From a bacterium (GTDB lineage Bacteria > Chlamydiota > Chlamydiia > Chlamydiales > SM23-39): 62,793 nt of DNA. Below are positions 7,473-16,981 of the stretch, in pieces. The stretch spans positions 1 to 62,793 of the forward strand of contig JAJXVT010000005.1 in assembly GCA_021781995.1 (NCBI GenBank). The letters run 5' to 3'. The translations under genes and the position numbers were made by a program. The notes under the pieces were generated by a model. It searched no databases, was not told the origin of the DNA, and saw only the letters and a list, made by a program, of their open reading frames with translations. The stretch's first letter is position 1. Each line of letters begins with the position of its first letter.

Positions 7473-10400
7473 CTAGAGGCGTATTGTTTCTTGAAACCAT
7501 TGATTTAAGTGGCTTTGTTCGAAACGCCGTCTCTTTTCATCTGTGTTGAGGATGGTTGAGGTGAAAAAGGCAAGCATCCTGCGAGGTCCTGATCTCTGTA
7601 ACCAATGCTGCAGCACTTGCATTTCTCTTTGTGTATATTCGACGTCGCCGTTTAAAAATTTTAGTTGCGCTACTTGTAATAACGCATTTGGCGTTAGTCT
7701 TTGTGTCGGATCATTGACAAACCCAGATGTTAGACAATAATACAATGGGAGCAACTTGTCGTCTAGTGCTTCCGCTTCTATGGCGGAAAGTAGAACTACC
7801 CTGTCCCCTTGGATCAATAGATGCAAAAAGGGAAGCGCATACTTGTTAAATAGACATGTTGGATTACATTCTGGTTCCCCGAGAAAATTAGGTGATACCC
7901 AGATCGATTCGAAACAATGATGGACTTCATTGTTTATTGATTTTAATTTTCTGTTTAATAATTCGAAATTTGCCATTAGAGAAGGAAGGCTTATTGTTGG
8001 AGCAATTTGACTGTATGTGAATTTAATTGATTGGTCTATGGGGTTCGTGTAATGATGAGCTTGTTGCATTTGCATAGATTGTAAGGTAACTGTTTGATCC
8101 GAATGAATAACGCGGACAATTGAGCCGGGGAGACGGTCAGTGACGGTTGGTTCTTCCAGGCGAGTTATTTCTTCGGCGACGTCATGAATCATGTGCGGGG
8201 CCCATTCTCGCATGCGTTGCAGCGAGCTTTCTCTTTCTTGAGTCATTTGTCCTAAAAATTGCTCTCGTGTGATGCTTTTTGCAAAAGTGCCATATAATAC
8301 GCGCGGAGCGATGTTCCCGGACTGAAACCATGCGGAGCGCACTTGAGCAAAACGCCGTTTTCTCTCTGCATTGGATATGGTGGGATCAGCTAATATATCC
8401 AGCGCTAGCTCTTGTCCAAATAAATTGTTTTGTAAGACAAACGCACTGATGGCATCTTCATCGATGCGTAGCTTTTGGTTGTGCTGTGCAAACTGGTCGA
8501 TATGTTCTAATGTAATTTCTGTATTCGCTTGAAGATTTAGTTGTGTAAGAATGATATGCCGTGTATCAGAGTCAATGATGAAACGGACTGATTGACCTGT
8601 GCTTAAGCCTCTCATACGCCACACGGCCTGTAGAAGCGTTCTTTGTGTTATTTGTCTGCCGATGGTGATTAAGCCTATAGCATCGGGAGCTTGGGGGACG
8701 TCAGCGCCTGTGGTATGGTTTTGATCTAAAAAAGTCATTCTTGAATGTGGAAGGTCTCGAGTTCTATCAAAGGGGCGATCAGGGAGGTCTTGGGATGCGA
8801 TGAGCAAGGAGTTTGTCTTATCAAAATGCACTACTTGTCTTTGTGGGATGCGCATTTTGAGTCTGTGGGCCAGCAATGTATTATCGATGTCTTTAAAAAG
8901 ACCGCCTGCATCGGCAATCATGGAAAAAGCAGGGGCATTTTCTACGATAGAATCTAACATTTCATCCACTTCTGCTGTTTGAACGGTAATGCAGAAGCGC
9001 TGGGCTTGTCTATTGCATTCGGTTTGCATTTGCTCAAGTAGGCGCATCGTTGTGGGGATGATGGTTTGGTCCGGCAAGGTTTGGATTTTCGCATGAAGAC
9101 TTCGCGTGATCCAGAGCGTCCCGGTAAAACCACTGAATCGTTTAAATAGTCCAGCTAATATAATTGGATTGCATGAGAGTCTTTCTGAAAATGTCTTGAT
9201 TTGGCTAATGAAGCATCGCTCAATTACCTGACGTTTCAGTGGAGCGTTTTCTCTTTGCTCTAGTCGTTCGATCAATATGTCGATGTGAGCGTCGGTAATG
9301 TGTGTGCTCAATCCAATGAGATTATCTCCCCGGATGCCCAGAAATAGGCGATAACTGTTTGTGTCTTGTAAGGGTCGTGGGGGATCATATTGCCTAGATT
9401 CTTCTTTTGCCTGTCTAATTAATAAGTCTATTAAATTTCGAATGTCTTTGTTTTGAAGTCGTTGTTTCCAGTAGATTTGAAACGTGTAATTTGCTGTCAC
9501 ATAGCAGTTGGCAAATTCTGATCCTGCACATGGAGTATTGGCGGCTGTAAATGGAACGGCATAAACTGCTTGGTCCAATCCATACTTAATATTATATGGA
9601 TCTAATAAAACCTGAGGCAAAATGTTATTTAATTGTTCCGAGATTAGCGCTAAAATATCTTGATTTAAGTGGGAGAGGTTGCTAAATAATTCTTGTGTTT
9701 CGCGATCTAGAGTTGCATCGCGTAATAAATAAGCAAGGACGTGAGCGCGTGAAGCTTGTGCAAACTCAGGGATTTGCTGTAATTGTAACGACATTTTCTC
9801 AGCGAGTATTGGCAAAAGTTGAGTGCGATACAATGTAAGGGTTAAAGGGGGCGCGCTACCGTCTGGCCTAGGGTCTGTTTCTATGCGAGCGATTCTTTTG
9901 AGCTGTTCATCTGTGAATAGTAGCTCATAAATATCGCCTATTGCTTTCACATAAGGAGCGGCAATGGGGACTTTTAGTCCTACGCTAAAGTTGAGCTCAT
10001 GGCGTAGATCAAAAATAGTGTCTACTTCATCAAATAACGGATAGCTTGAGGTTCTTAGCAATGATAAAATATTATGTAGCAGTTCGATTTCAACGCCAAA
10101 AGGGCGGTCTTGCTGCATATGCTCATCGCACAATTCAATGTATTTTAATAGTAACGCTTGGAGACTGTGATCGGTGGTAATAACACATTGACGATTGACG
10201 ATTGCTGATTGCAATGAATGATAAAGCGCACGAAGGTGAGACTGAGAGCATTCTATATTGCGGTTGAATGATACAAGGTGCAGGCGATTGTGAAACACAG
10301 ATGCGAGTCGGCTTTGCATTTGTGTGGAGATTTCAGAGAGTAACGGTTCGGGAACGACAATTAAAGAAAGTTGTTTTCCGTCGGCGCGTAAAACGCCTAT

Positions 10401-13400
10401 AAGCGGCGCTAATACAGCTGTTTTACCAGATCCCATAATGGCTTCTAAGAAGACAGGATTTGGTTGTTCACTTTCTAGTAATTGTTGTAAAAATTGAATT
10501 TGATTTTTGCGTAATACCATATTCGAATAATATTCGAACACGAGATAAGCGGGTTGGTAATTCCTTGAATGTTGGCGGCGGAGATACCGATCGGCACCGT
10601 TATAAATAGTTGCGATATCATTTTGAGAAAGATGGGGATTGAGGCAAGTTAAAAGAGATGAATTTTGTGTGCCAAAACTTACCAGGATGTCATCGGTATT
10701 GATCATGCGAGTTTGTTCGGATGATAAAGTTAACCTATATTGTTGTTGTCTGAAAGGATCTTCTGGCGCTCGATTGGCTAGATCGAGAATCTCTTGTGGC
10801 AGGCTTTCAGGATTGCGAGCCATTAAAAATCTCGGTTGTGGTCTATCGATAACAGCCGGTGGGTGCCAGCCGGAAGGCGTTTGATTCAATATCACGGGAC
10901 TTGTTGATGTTGTATGCAAGCTTTGATAGCGTCTAACCGCTGTAGAGTTTATCCAATCAGTCCGAATTTGAGAATTGCCCATTTGTTCCCAGTTTAAAGG
11001 TTCAAATTGTTGCGGGTTTTTAAGAACGGCTAGTAGTAAATCAGCTCCAGCGTGCTGTTGCGATTTATGCGCAGCAAGTAAGATGCTCAATCTGTGTTTC
11101 TGTTCGGTGGTTCCCGTTCTAGCTAAATTTAAATAATACCAAAAATTGCTCTGAAAATGGTTGAATGTCTGTATAAAATGTGACGATGCAAAATTGTAGT
11201 CATGGACTGGGGGAATTCCAGAGAATTGCCTAAAGTTAAACTGATTTACATGATTGGCTGTTGTGTCCGGCTGCGCGATAGAGGAGATAGGAGAGATTGT
11301 AGTTGTAGGATTCAATGTGTTGAGCCGAAAGAGAAAGGGAGAAGAGAGCGGGGATGGAAGTAAAGCGAGAAGGCTCATTTCTTCTTCTTTAGTTAAGCGG
11401 AGCGCAGTCACGTGCTGCAATCGATTGAGATAATTAGAATAAAGATCTTTTATTGTTTTAATATATTTTGGTTTTCGATCAATGTGTTTTTTATATTTTC
11501 CTAATAAAAGAGCCGAAAATAACGATATAGTTAGTTGGTCTGAATTGTAAGGAGCATCTGGATCGGTGGTGTTGGCTAGTGCTAAAAGTCGGTCTTCTTC
11601 TAATTGGGTATATTCAGTGAGTTTGTTTCCGAAGCGTCTTAAGTATTGAGCTGCCTTTGTATAGTTGTGTTGATTCATTAAAATTTGCGCGATGAAAAAG
11701 GCTGATTCCCTTGAATCGGGAATTATGTCGCCATGATCGTCAATGTCGAGAAAAAAATGGCGAAGATTAGATTGGTTTGGAGCAAAATCCACTATGCTGA
11801 GCGATCTTAAAGGATCCATTCTTATCTCTTGGGATCCTTCAAATAATGGAAGTAGGATTTTAAAGCGATTTTCTTGTTGTAGAACATAATACACTTGATA
11901 AGAGCCTAAAAGATCGCATCTGGTGTTTGGGGTGAATTTCCAATCTGGATATTGTTCGCAGCTCCACGAGGTATTGGGTTGCTCATCCTGAATGAATCGT
12001 AAATTCAGCCGATGAAATACTCTTTCGTTCGGCCCTGACGCTGGAGATATATATAAGCAGTCATAATCAAGAATATTGCGTTCATTGCTAAGGCCCCATC
12101 GCACTGGGGCTTGATCGTAAACTCTCTGTAATCTGCGATTTGCGGAGGTATACACGAGTCGATGCGGCGCATGTTTTTCTCTCAATTGCCAATGGTTGTC
12201 ATCGCGCCAAATATGGTATCTCAGACGTAGATTATATGGTATTTCCCGGGCGAGTTCATTATTCGCATGAAATAATAATTCTGGAGCGGACTCTGATTCG
12301 TGCGCAAACCGAATAAATAGAGAAAAGACATTTTCTCTCAATTCTATCCTTGCGCGAAGGTCCATTCCGTTTTCTTGATATGAGAAGCGGTATTCGTTGT
12401 CTGCTTTGATCACTGTGCGAACGAGTGGAAATAGCGATTGAATGATAGGGAGCTCTTGTATGGAAGCTGGGATGGGAATTTCTTGTTCTTCTGTAGGGGC
12501 ATTTGCAGCCGGTAGGGAGGCTGCATGTTTAGCGAAAGCAGCGCAAGCTTCCCATTGAGATGCTTGGTGATGTCCGTGAGATGGTAAATCTAGTTGCGCC
12601 AAGTATGTTCGAGCGAGTAATAATTCTTGCGCTTGCATTTCGCTGAGTCGTTCTACTGTATTGTAATAAGCTGCGAGTTCTATATAAATTAAAGATCGTT
12701 GTTCCGTAGAATTTGCCTGGCGTAATAAATCGCGAATCAGAGGCAGTTCATCGAGAAATTGGGTAGCATATAAACTGCCTAAGCGCTTAGATAATCTTAA
12801 AATAAATAGTGAAAGAAGTGGATTGGCCAAGGTTTCAGTAATAGACCATATAGTGCGAAAATGGTGGCGCAAGGGTTCCTGCGCCATACTGCATATATTT
12901 TGGCCGGAAAAAAGAATGGTTTCGAAGAGATCAGTGTTAGACCACGATGTGAATATTTCGATGTTGCGTTCCAAATATCCCATTGCTTCTGCAGTTCGGC
13001 ACTGATGTGTTGTGCATAAATGCAAAAGTTCTCGTGTTTTTTCAGAATAGTCTCTAGAGGAGAATTGTCTCCAGAGAGTTTCTCTTGGCTCTGTTCTGTT
13101 GTACCCTCCCGCAATCTCAGCTATAGGATGAAGAGAGATTTGAGATTGTTGTAAGACCTTTACGAATGCAGTCATTGCGTGGGTATGAATATTTTCGTAT
13201 TGTTTTAGCCAGGGAGCTATGCGTTCAATGTGTTCTGAATTTAGATAATCTTGAATGCGACGTTCTTTTCTCACTTCAGAAATTTCATAGTCTGCAAAAG
13301 AATTTCTGAATCGAGCAAATAGTGGAGATTTATCTACAATTGCATATACTGGCGCTTGAAGAGTATAAGATAATGTTATGGGGGAGCCAACTTCAGGGAA

Positions 13401-15434
13401 AACATCATAGACTGTTTTAGTATGCTGTTGAGAATGAGGACTGAGTGCACTATGCCACTCTTGCCACATTTGGCAATCCCAGAAGCAAATATCATCTGTA
13501 CCTCCTAAAATTTTATTTTTATGATCTAGGGATGGGAAATGCAATTCCATGAAACGGTCTCTTGTAGCGCGGTCAGATTTAAAATAAACTTTCACGGAAA
13601 ATTCGGAGAGTATTCGCAACGGCGTTTGTAAAATGTGTGCAATTTTACACAAAGTATAGAGTTGTGCATGAGAAGAGGAAGTGGAGTCGCCGCTCAAAAC
13701 AATAGTATTGGTGAGCTCCCAAAAGAATGCGATGATTTCTTCGGACGTGTGTTGCGCGCACATGCGGTTCCAAAAGGTTGAATCTAAAGGCAACCTTTTG
13801 GCCATGTCTAATGCTGCAACACAAACAGAAAAATAAAAGTTTTGACGCAACGAATCTTGTAAAAGACGTGATATAGTTTGTAATTGCGCAAAAGCTGTGG
13901 TGGGATCGGTCAGGTCGCATGCTCTTACTGCTTCCCATAGATTGGGGTCATACTGAGCTCTCATATGAGTGATGGGGATGTTGCATTCGGTAGAGCGTTC
14001 CGCAGTCAAATCGGGTGAAAGTCCAATATGTGGCCACATGGTATTGCGATGGGTGTTAAGATTGTCTCTTAAAACGGCAAATCGCTGCTCAGCGTTTGTA
14101 ATATACCGATCCCCGATGATCCCTTTTCTCTGAAGGCTTAGCATTTTGCGGCATGCGAATAAATGAGATCTATGCAAAAGAGCACTTTGCGACTCGGACT
14201 CTATGGGTTGATTGCCTAATAATTCTAAACTATGAATCAAGAGGTCGATTTTTAATCGGCGGAAATCTTGTAGGGGCATCCGTGGTTTTATGGCCGCAAA
14301 TAAAGAGGCCGTTTGACATGTGCCCGATCGTTGTGCGCGCACTACACATGCGGGATCTGGACGCTGTCTTTTGGGTTGCAGCGCCTCTTGTAGCATTTCA
14401 TAGACCATGCATATGCGAACAGGTGATTTATTGCTGATTTCTTCGGGTATATGCTGTAACGACCAAAGTGTTTCAGCAAATAAAGGACTTGTAAACTTTC
14501 TCAATTCGATGTCAAGCCAAAGCAGCGCTTGTACTTTTGTTTGATGGCCGATAGTTATGCATTGATGTTTGAGTGTCGCCCCTTCGCCTGCATTGAAAAT
14601 GCGTAAGTGTGCGCGGAAACGATTGATCGGGATCAATTCCAACATGATGGCGTGGCCGGGATTGCCATTGTATCCGCTGGGAATCAAAATAGGTTGTTGA
14701 CGCTCGATTGCCTGTCGCAGCTCAAGTTGAATTGCGGCAATTGCCTCTTCTCTAGGAAGCTGATAACTTTGGTTTATGCGTAATGCAGCTTCTAATGCTG
14801 GAAGTAGAGGATTTTCTATATCACCGCGTTGCCTTAAATAAGAAATGAGCTGGGGTAGTCCTCGATGTTCAAGTCGATTCATTGCACTGGCTTGAGATCC
14901 AGAAAATTCATCGCCAAATGCATTTGCGAGGAAGGCTAAGTCGGATTGCCAGTGTTCAGGCAATGGTGGCACGTCGTCTTGTGGAATTTGGGCCGGAATT
15001 TCTGAAAGATGTTCGTTTGGCAATTCATTGCGTGGTAGATGTGCGAGAAATAGTTCGCGATGAGGATCTTCCCGTAGATAATGTTGGTATTGCTCATATA
15101 GAGGTTTTAAACGTGGAGCTACTCGATCTTGTTCTTCAGGATCTAAAAGTGCAAACGAGCGAAAAATAGAGAGAACATCTTGTGGTAAATATTCTCCTGT
15201 CGGATCGGCGCAAGCAATTTGCAAAAGAGATATAGGTTGCACACGCTGTCGTAATTTATCGATGCTCAATGCGATCAATAGAGGCAGTACTGCAAGAGAT
15301 AGTAAAATATTTACTATCAGAGCGGTGACCTTTTTAATTAAAGAGGAATTCTTGTTAGGTAGCAGTGTACAGGAAAATTTATAATTTTCGCGTGTTACCG
15401 GAGATGGGAGAAATGTATTGATGAGCGTATTCAC
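7473..15434 (-). CDS. Giant P-loop protein resembling eukaryotic DUF3638/DUF3645 proteins
   Basis: A single uninterrupted 2653-codon frame. A hydrophobic segment at residues about 33-57 may anchor it in a membrane or act as a secretion/translocation segment. Residues about 240-390 carry GHAIMLEL, then an NAGEG turn and later an RSGTC, a His...Cys pattern suggestive of a cysteine-protease-like domain. A helicase-like core follows: Walker A (MGSGKT) at about residue 1667, Walker B-like DEVDTIFDLRHE at about 1800, and a C-terminal motor part near 2200-2270 with a HTTGADVP motif and a QAVWRMRGLSTGQ motif. These parallel, from memory, the MG-GKSSVIVP, DEVDE, THTRGTD and QA-MRMR-LG-GQ motifs of eukaryotic DUF3638/DUF3645. 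The start is GTG 15434 with no ribosome-binding site. The function is unknown; SecA/DEAD-like ATPase activity is inferred. Confidence 0.85.
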   Translation of the reverse strand: MNTLINTFLPSPVTRENYKFSCTLLPNKNSSLIKKVTALIVNILLSLAVLPLLIALSIDKLRQRVQPISLLQIACADPTGEYLPQDVLSIFRSFALLDPEEQDRVAPRLKPLYEQYQHYLREDPHRELFLAHLPRNELPNEHLSEIPAQIPQDDVPPLPEHWQSDLAFLANAFGDEFSGSQASAMNRLEHRGLPQLISYLRQRGDIENPLLPALEAALRINQSYQLPREEAIAAIQLELRQAIERQQPILIPSGYNGNPGHAIMLELIPINRFRAHLRIFNAGEGATLKHQCITIGHQTKVQALLWLDIELRKFTSPLFAETLWSLQHIPEEISNKSPVRICMVYEMLQEALQPKRQRPDPACVVRAQRSGTCQTASLFAAIKPRMPLQDFRRLKIDLLIHSLELLGNQPIESESQSALLHRSHLFACRKMLSLQRKGIIGDRYITNAEQRFAVLRDNLNTHRNTMWPHIGLSPDLTAERSTECNIPITHMRAQYDPNLWEAVRACDLTDPTTAFAQLQTISRLLQDSLRQNFYFSVCVAALDMAKRLPLDSTFWNRMCAQHTSEEIIAFFWELTNTIVLSGDSTSSSHAQLYTLCKIAHILQTPLRILSEFSVKVYFKSDRATRDRFMELHFPSLDHKNKILGGTDDICFWDCQMWQEWHSALSPHSQQHTKTVYDVFPEVGSPITLSYTLQAPVYAIVDKSPLFARFRNSFADYEISEVRKERRIQDYLNSEHIERIAPWLKQYENIHTHAMTAFVKVLQQSQISLHPIAEIAGGYNRTEPRETLWRQFSSRDYSEKTRELLHLCTTHQCRTAEAMGYLERNIEIFTSWSNTDLFETILFSGQNICSMAQEPLRHHFRTIWSITETLANPLLSLFILRLSKRLGSLYATQFLDELPLIRDLLRQANSTEQRSLIYIELAAYYNTVERLSEMQAQELLLARTYLAQLDLPSHGHHQASQWEACAAFAKHAASLPAANAPTEEQEIPIPASIQELPIIQSLFPLVRTVIKADNEYRFSYQENGMDLRARIELRENVFSLFIRFAHESESAPELLFHANNELAREIPYNLRLRYHIWRDDNHWQLREKHAPHRLVYTSANRRLQRVYDQAPVRWGLSNERNILDYDCLYISPASGPNERVFHRLNLRFIQDEQPNTSWSCEQYPDWKFTPNTRCDLLGSYQVYYVLQQENRFKILLPLFEGSQEIRMDPLRSLSIVDFAPNQSNLRHFFLDIDDHGDIIPDSRESAFFIAQILMNQHNYTKAAQYLRRFGNKLTEYTQLEEDRLLALANTTDPDAPYNSDQLTISLFSALLLGKYKKHIDRKPKYIKTIKDLYSNYLNRLQHVTALRLTKEEEMSLLALLPSPLSSPFLFRLNTLNPTTTISPISSIAQPDTTANHVNQFNFRQFSGIPPVHDYNFASSHFIQTFNHFQSNFWYYLNLARTGTTEQKHRLSILLAAHKSQQHAGADLLLAVLKNPQQFEPLNWEQMGNSQIRTDWINSTAVRRYQSLHTTSTSPVILNQTPSGWHPPAVIDRPQPRFLMARNPESLPQEILDLANRAPEDPFRQQQYRLTLSSEQTRMINTDDILVSFGTQNSSLLTCLNPHLSQNDIATIYNGADRYLRRQHSRNYQPAYLVFEYYSNMVLRKNQIQFLQQLLESEQPNPVFLEAIMGSGKTAVLAPLIGVLRADGKQLSLIVVPEPLLSEISTQMQSRLASVFHNRLHLVSFNRNIECSQSHLRALYHSLQSAIVNRQCVITTDHSLQALLLKYIELCDEHMQQDRPFGVEIELLHNILSLLRTSSYPLFDEVDTIFDLRHELNFSVGLKVPIAAPYVKAIGDIYELLFTDEQLKRIARIETDPRPDGSAPPLTLTLYRTQLLPILAEKMSLQLQQIPEFAQASRAHVLAYLLRDATLDRETQELFSNLSHLNQDILALISEQLNNILPQVLLDPYNIKYGLDQAVYAVPFTAANTPCAGSEFANCYVTANYTFQIYWKQRLQNKDIRNLIDLLIRQAKEESRQYDPPRPLQDTNSYRLFLGIRGDNLIGLSTHITDAHIDILIERLEQRENAPLKRQVIERCFISQIKTFSERLSCNPIILAGLFKRFSGFTGTLWITRSLHAKIQTLPDQTIIPTTMRLLEQMQTECNRQAQRFCITVQTAEVDEMLDSIVENAPAFSMIADAGGLFKDIDNTLLAHRLKMRIPQRQVVHFDKTNSLLIASQDLPDRPFDRTRDLPHSRMTFLDQNHTTGADVPQAPDAIGLITIGRQITQRTLLQAVWRMRGLSTGQSVRFIIDSDTRHIILTQLNLQANTEITLEHIDQFAQHNQKLRIDEDAISAFVLQNNLFGQELALDILADPTISNAERKRRFAQVRSAWFQSGNIAPRVLYGTFAKSITREQFLGQMTQERESSLQRMREWAPHMIHDVAEEITRLEEPTVTDRLPGSIVRVIHSDQTVTLQSMQMQQAHHYTNPIDQSIKFTYSQIAPTISLPSLMANFELLNRKLKSINNEVHHCFESIWVSPNFLGEPECNPTCLFNKYALPFLHLLIQGDRVVLLSAIEAEALDDKLLPLYYCLTSGFVNDPTQRLTPNALLQVAQLKFLNGDVEYTQREMQVLQHWLQRSGPRRMLAFFTSTILNTDEKRRRFEQSHLNQWFQETIRL

Positions 15435-15489
15435 GCAATAATTTTACATTAACTTTGTTTAAAAGAAAATGTAAAATAGAAGGTGTAAA

Positions 15490-15520
15490 ATATAAAGGCT
15501 GCAAACCGCAGCCTTTATAT
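15490..15520 (-). terminator. Terminator of htrA
   Basis: A perfect 13-bp stem (ATATAAAGGCTGC, 15490-15502, pairing with 15508-15520) with a five-base loop lies just past the htrA stop on the minus strand. T-rich sequence flanks it on both sides. It separates htrA from the giant gene, whose own promoter must then lie in 15435-15489; a TAAAAT-like -10 is present there. Confidence 0.75.
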
Positions 15521-15528
15521 AAATTTTT

Positions 15529-16950
15529 CTACAATTTTAGGGTGTAATAGCGTTGGTAATTTTGTTGGCGAATGATCAGAATGATGTGCTTCTTATCCCC
15601 TAAATCTTTCAATGTTTCATTGAAATCAGATAAGTTGCGAACTCTTTTTTGACTATTGAGATTGAGCGCAACACCTGTGATCACAAAGCCGGGGCGGATG
15701 CCTGCCAGGGCTGCGGATGAGTTGGGTTTGACCTTTGTAATGACAACTCCTTCCGTATCAGAACTCAATCCCAATTTAGTGGCTGTTTCTGCGTTGAGAT
15801 TTTCTACTTCTAAGCCTATTTTTGAGACGATTTCAGCGGCAGCTACTTCATTTGTTTGTACGCCGAGTTTAACGGATAGCGTCATGGGCTGGCCATTGCG
15901 CAAAATGCGAAGTTTGACTGTAGAATCCGGCGTCATCAAACCGATATCATTGCGGAATTTGGTTACGCTTTTAGCTGCTTTATCATTGTAACTAAGGACG
16001 ATATCTCCTGGTTGAATGCCAGCCTGATAAGCGGGGGAATCTTTCACGACATCGGAAATTAAAACGCCTTCTTGTTTATCGAGACCCAGCGCCTCGCTGA
16101 GCTCTTTGTCAACCGGTTGCAGCATGATGCCGAGAAAGGCCCTTCTCACGTTGCCGCCGCTGAGTATTTGTTCAATTACGTTGCCAGCCATTTTGCTAGG
16201 GATGGAAAAGCCTATGCCTTGATAACCGCCGGAACGCGTAAAGATCGCTGTGTTGACGCCGATGACTTCACATTGCAAATTGAGAAGGGGACCTCCGGAA
16301 TTGCCGGGATTGATTGCAGCATCTGTTTGGATAAAATCTTCATACGAGGCAATGCCCAGATCTTGGCGCCCTTTTGCACTGACAACACCTACGGAAAGCG
16401 AAGCGTCAAAGCCAAAAGGATTGCCAATGGCAACTACCCATTCTCCAACTTGTAATTCATCGGAATCTCCAAATCGCAAAAAAGGCAGATCCTTTTCTTC
16501 GATTTTTAACAAAGCTAAATCTGTGTTTGGATCGGATCCTTTGACGATAGCGGCATATTCGCGGCCGTCATTGAGAATGACGGTGATTTGCGAAGCGTCT
16601 TTCACTACGTGGAAATTGGTGACGATAAAACCATCGTCTTGAATGATAAAACCCGATCCGCTGGACATCTGCGGCTGTGGCGGCTGCATTTGAAAATTTT
16701 GACCGAAAAATTGTCGAAAGAGATCGTCGTGAAATGGCGAGGTTTGCATCTGCTGCGTTTCAGCGGCTTTGACCTCGGCTTTGATAAATACGGTTGCTGG
16801 CATTGCCTTTTTTGCAATTTGTGTAAATGCTAAAGAGGTTTGTTCGAGCAGGGTGGCCCCTGTATCTGCGCTCGGCTGTTGATTTGCACAAAACACCGAG
16901 GTGCTCATCATGGATAGACAAATAGTAGTAGCGACAAATTTATACATCAT
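15529..16950 (-). CDS. htrA: Periplasmic serine protease/chaperone HtrA (DegP)
   Basis: HtrA degrades or refolds misfolded envelope proteins. From ATG 16950 the 473-residue protein has a signal peptide (to about residue 22), a trypsin-like domain with catalytic triad H114, D144 and S218 (GNSGGP), and two PDZ domains. I choose 16950 over the in-frame upstream codon at 17001 because AAGGAA lies about nine bases before it and because 17001 would overlap the upstream M16 gene, whose stop is at 16982. The protease gene is directly upstream (31-bp gap), an arrangement I recall from Chlamydia, where HtrA is also secreted into the inclusion and host cell. Confidence 0.95.
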   Translation of the reverse strand: MMYKFVATTICLSMMSTSVFCANQQPSADTGATLLEQTSLAFTQIAKKAMPATVFIKAEVKAAETQQMQTSPFHDDLFRQFFGQNFQMQPPQPQMSSGSGFIIQDDGFIVTNFHVVKDASQITVILNDGREYAAIVKGSDPNTDLALLKIEEKDLPFLRFGDSDELQVGEWVVAIGNPFGFDASLSVGVVSAKGRQDLGIASYEDFIQTDAAINPGNSGGPLLNLQCEVIGVNTAIFTRSGGYQGIGFSIPSKMAGNVIEQILSGGNVRRAFLGIMLQPVDKELSEALGLDKQEGVLISDVVKDSPAYQAGIQPGDIVLSYNDKAAKSVTKFRNDIGLMTPDSTVKLRILRNGQPMTLSVKLGVQTNEVAAAEIVSKIGLEVENLNAETATKLGLSSDTEGVVITKVKPNSSAALAGIRPGFVITGVALNLNSQKRVRNLSDFNETLKDLGDKKHIILIIRQQNYQRYYTLKL

Positions 16951-16981
16951 AATGAAAATTCCTTGCAAAAACAGAATATTA

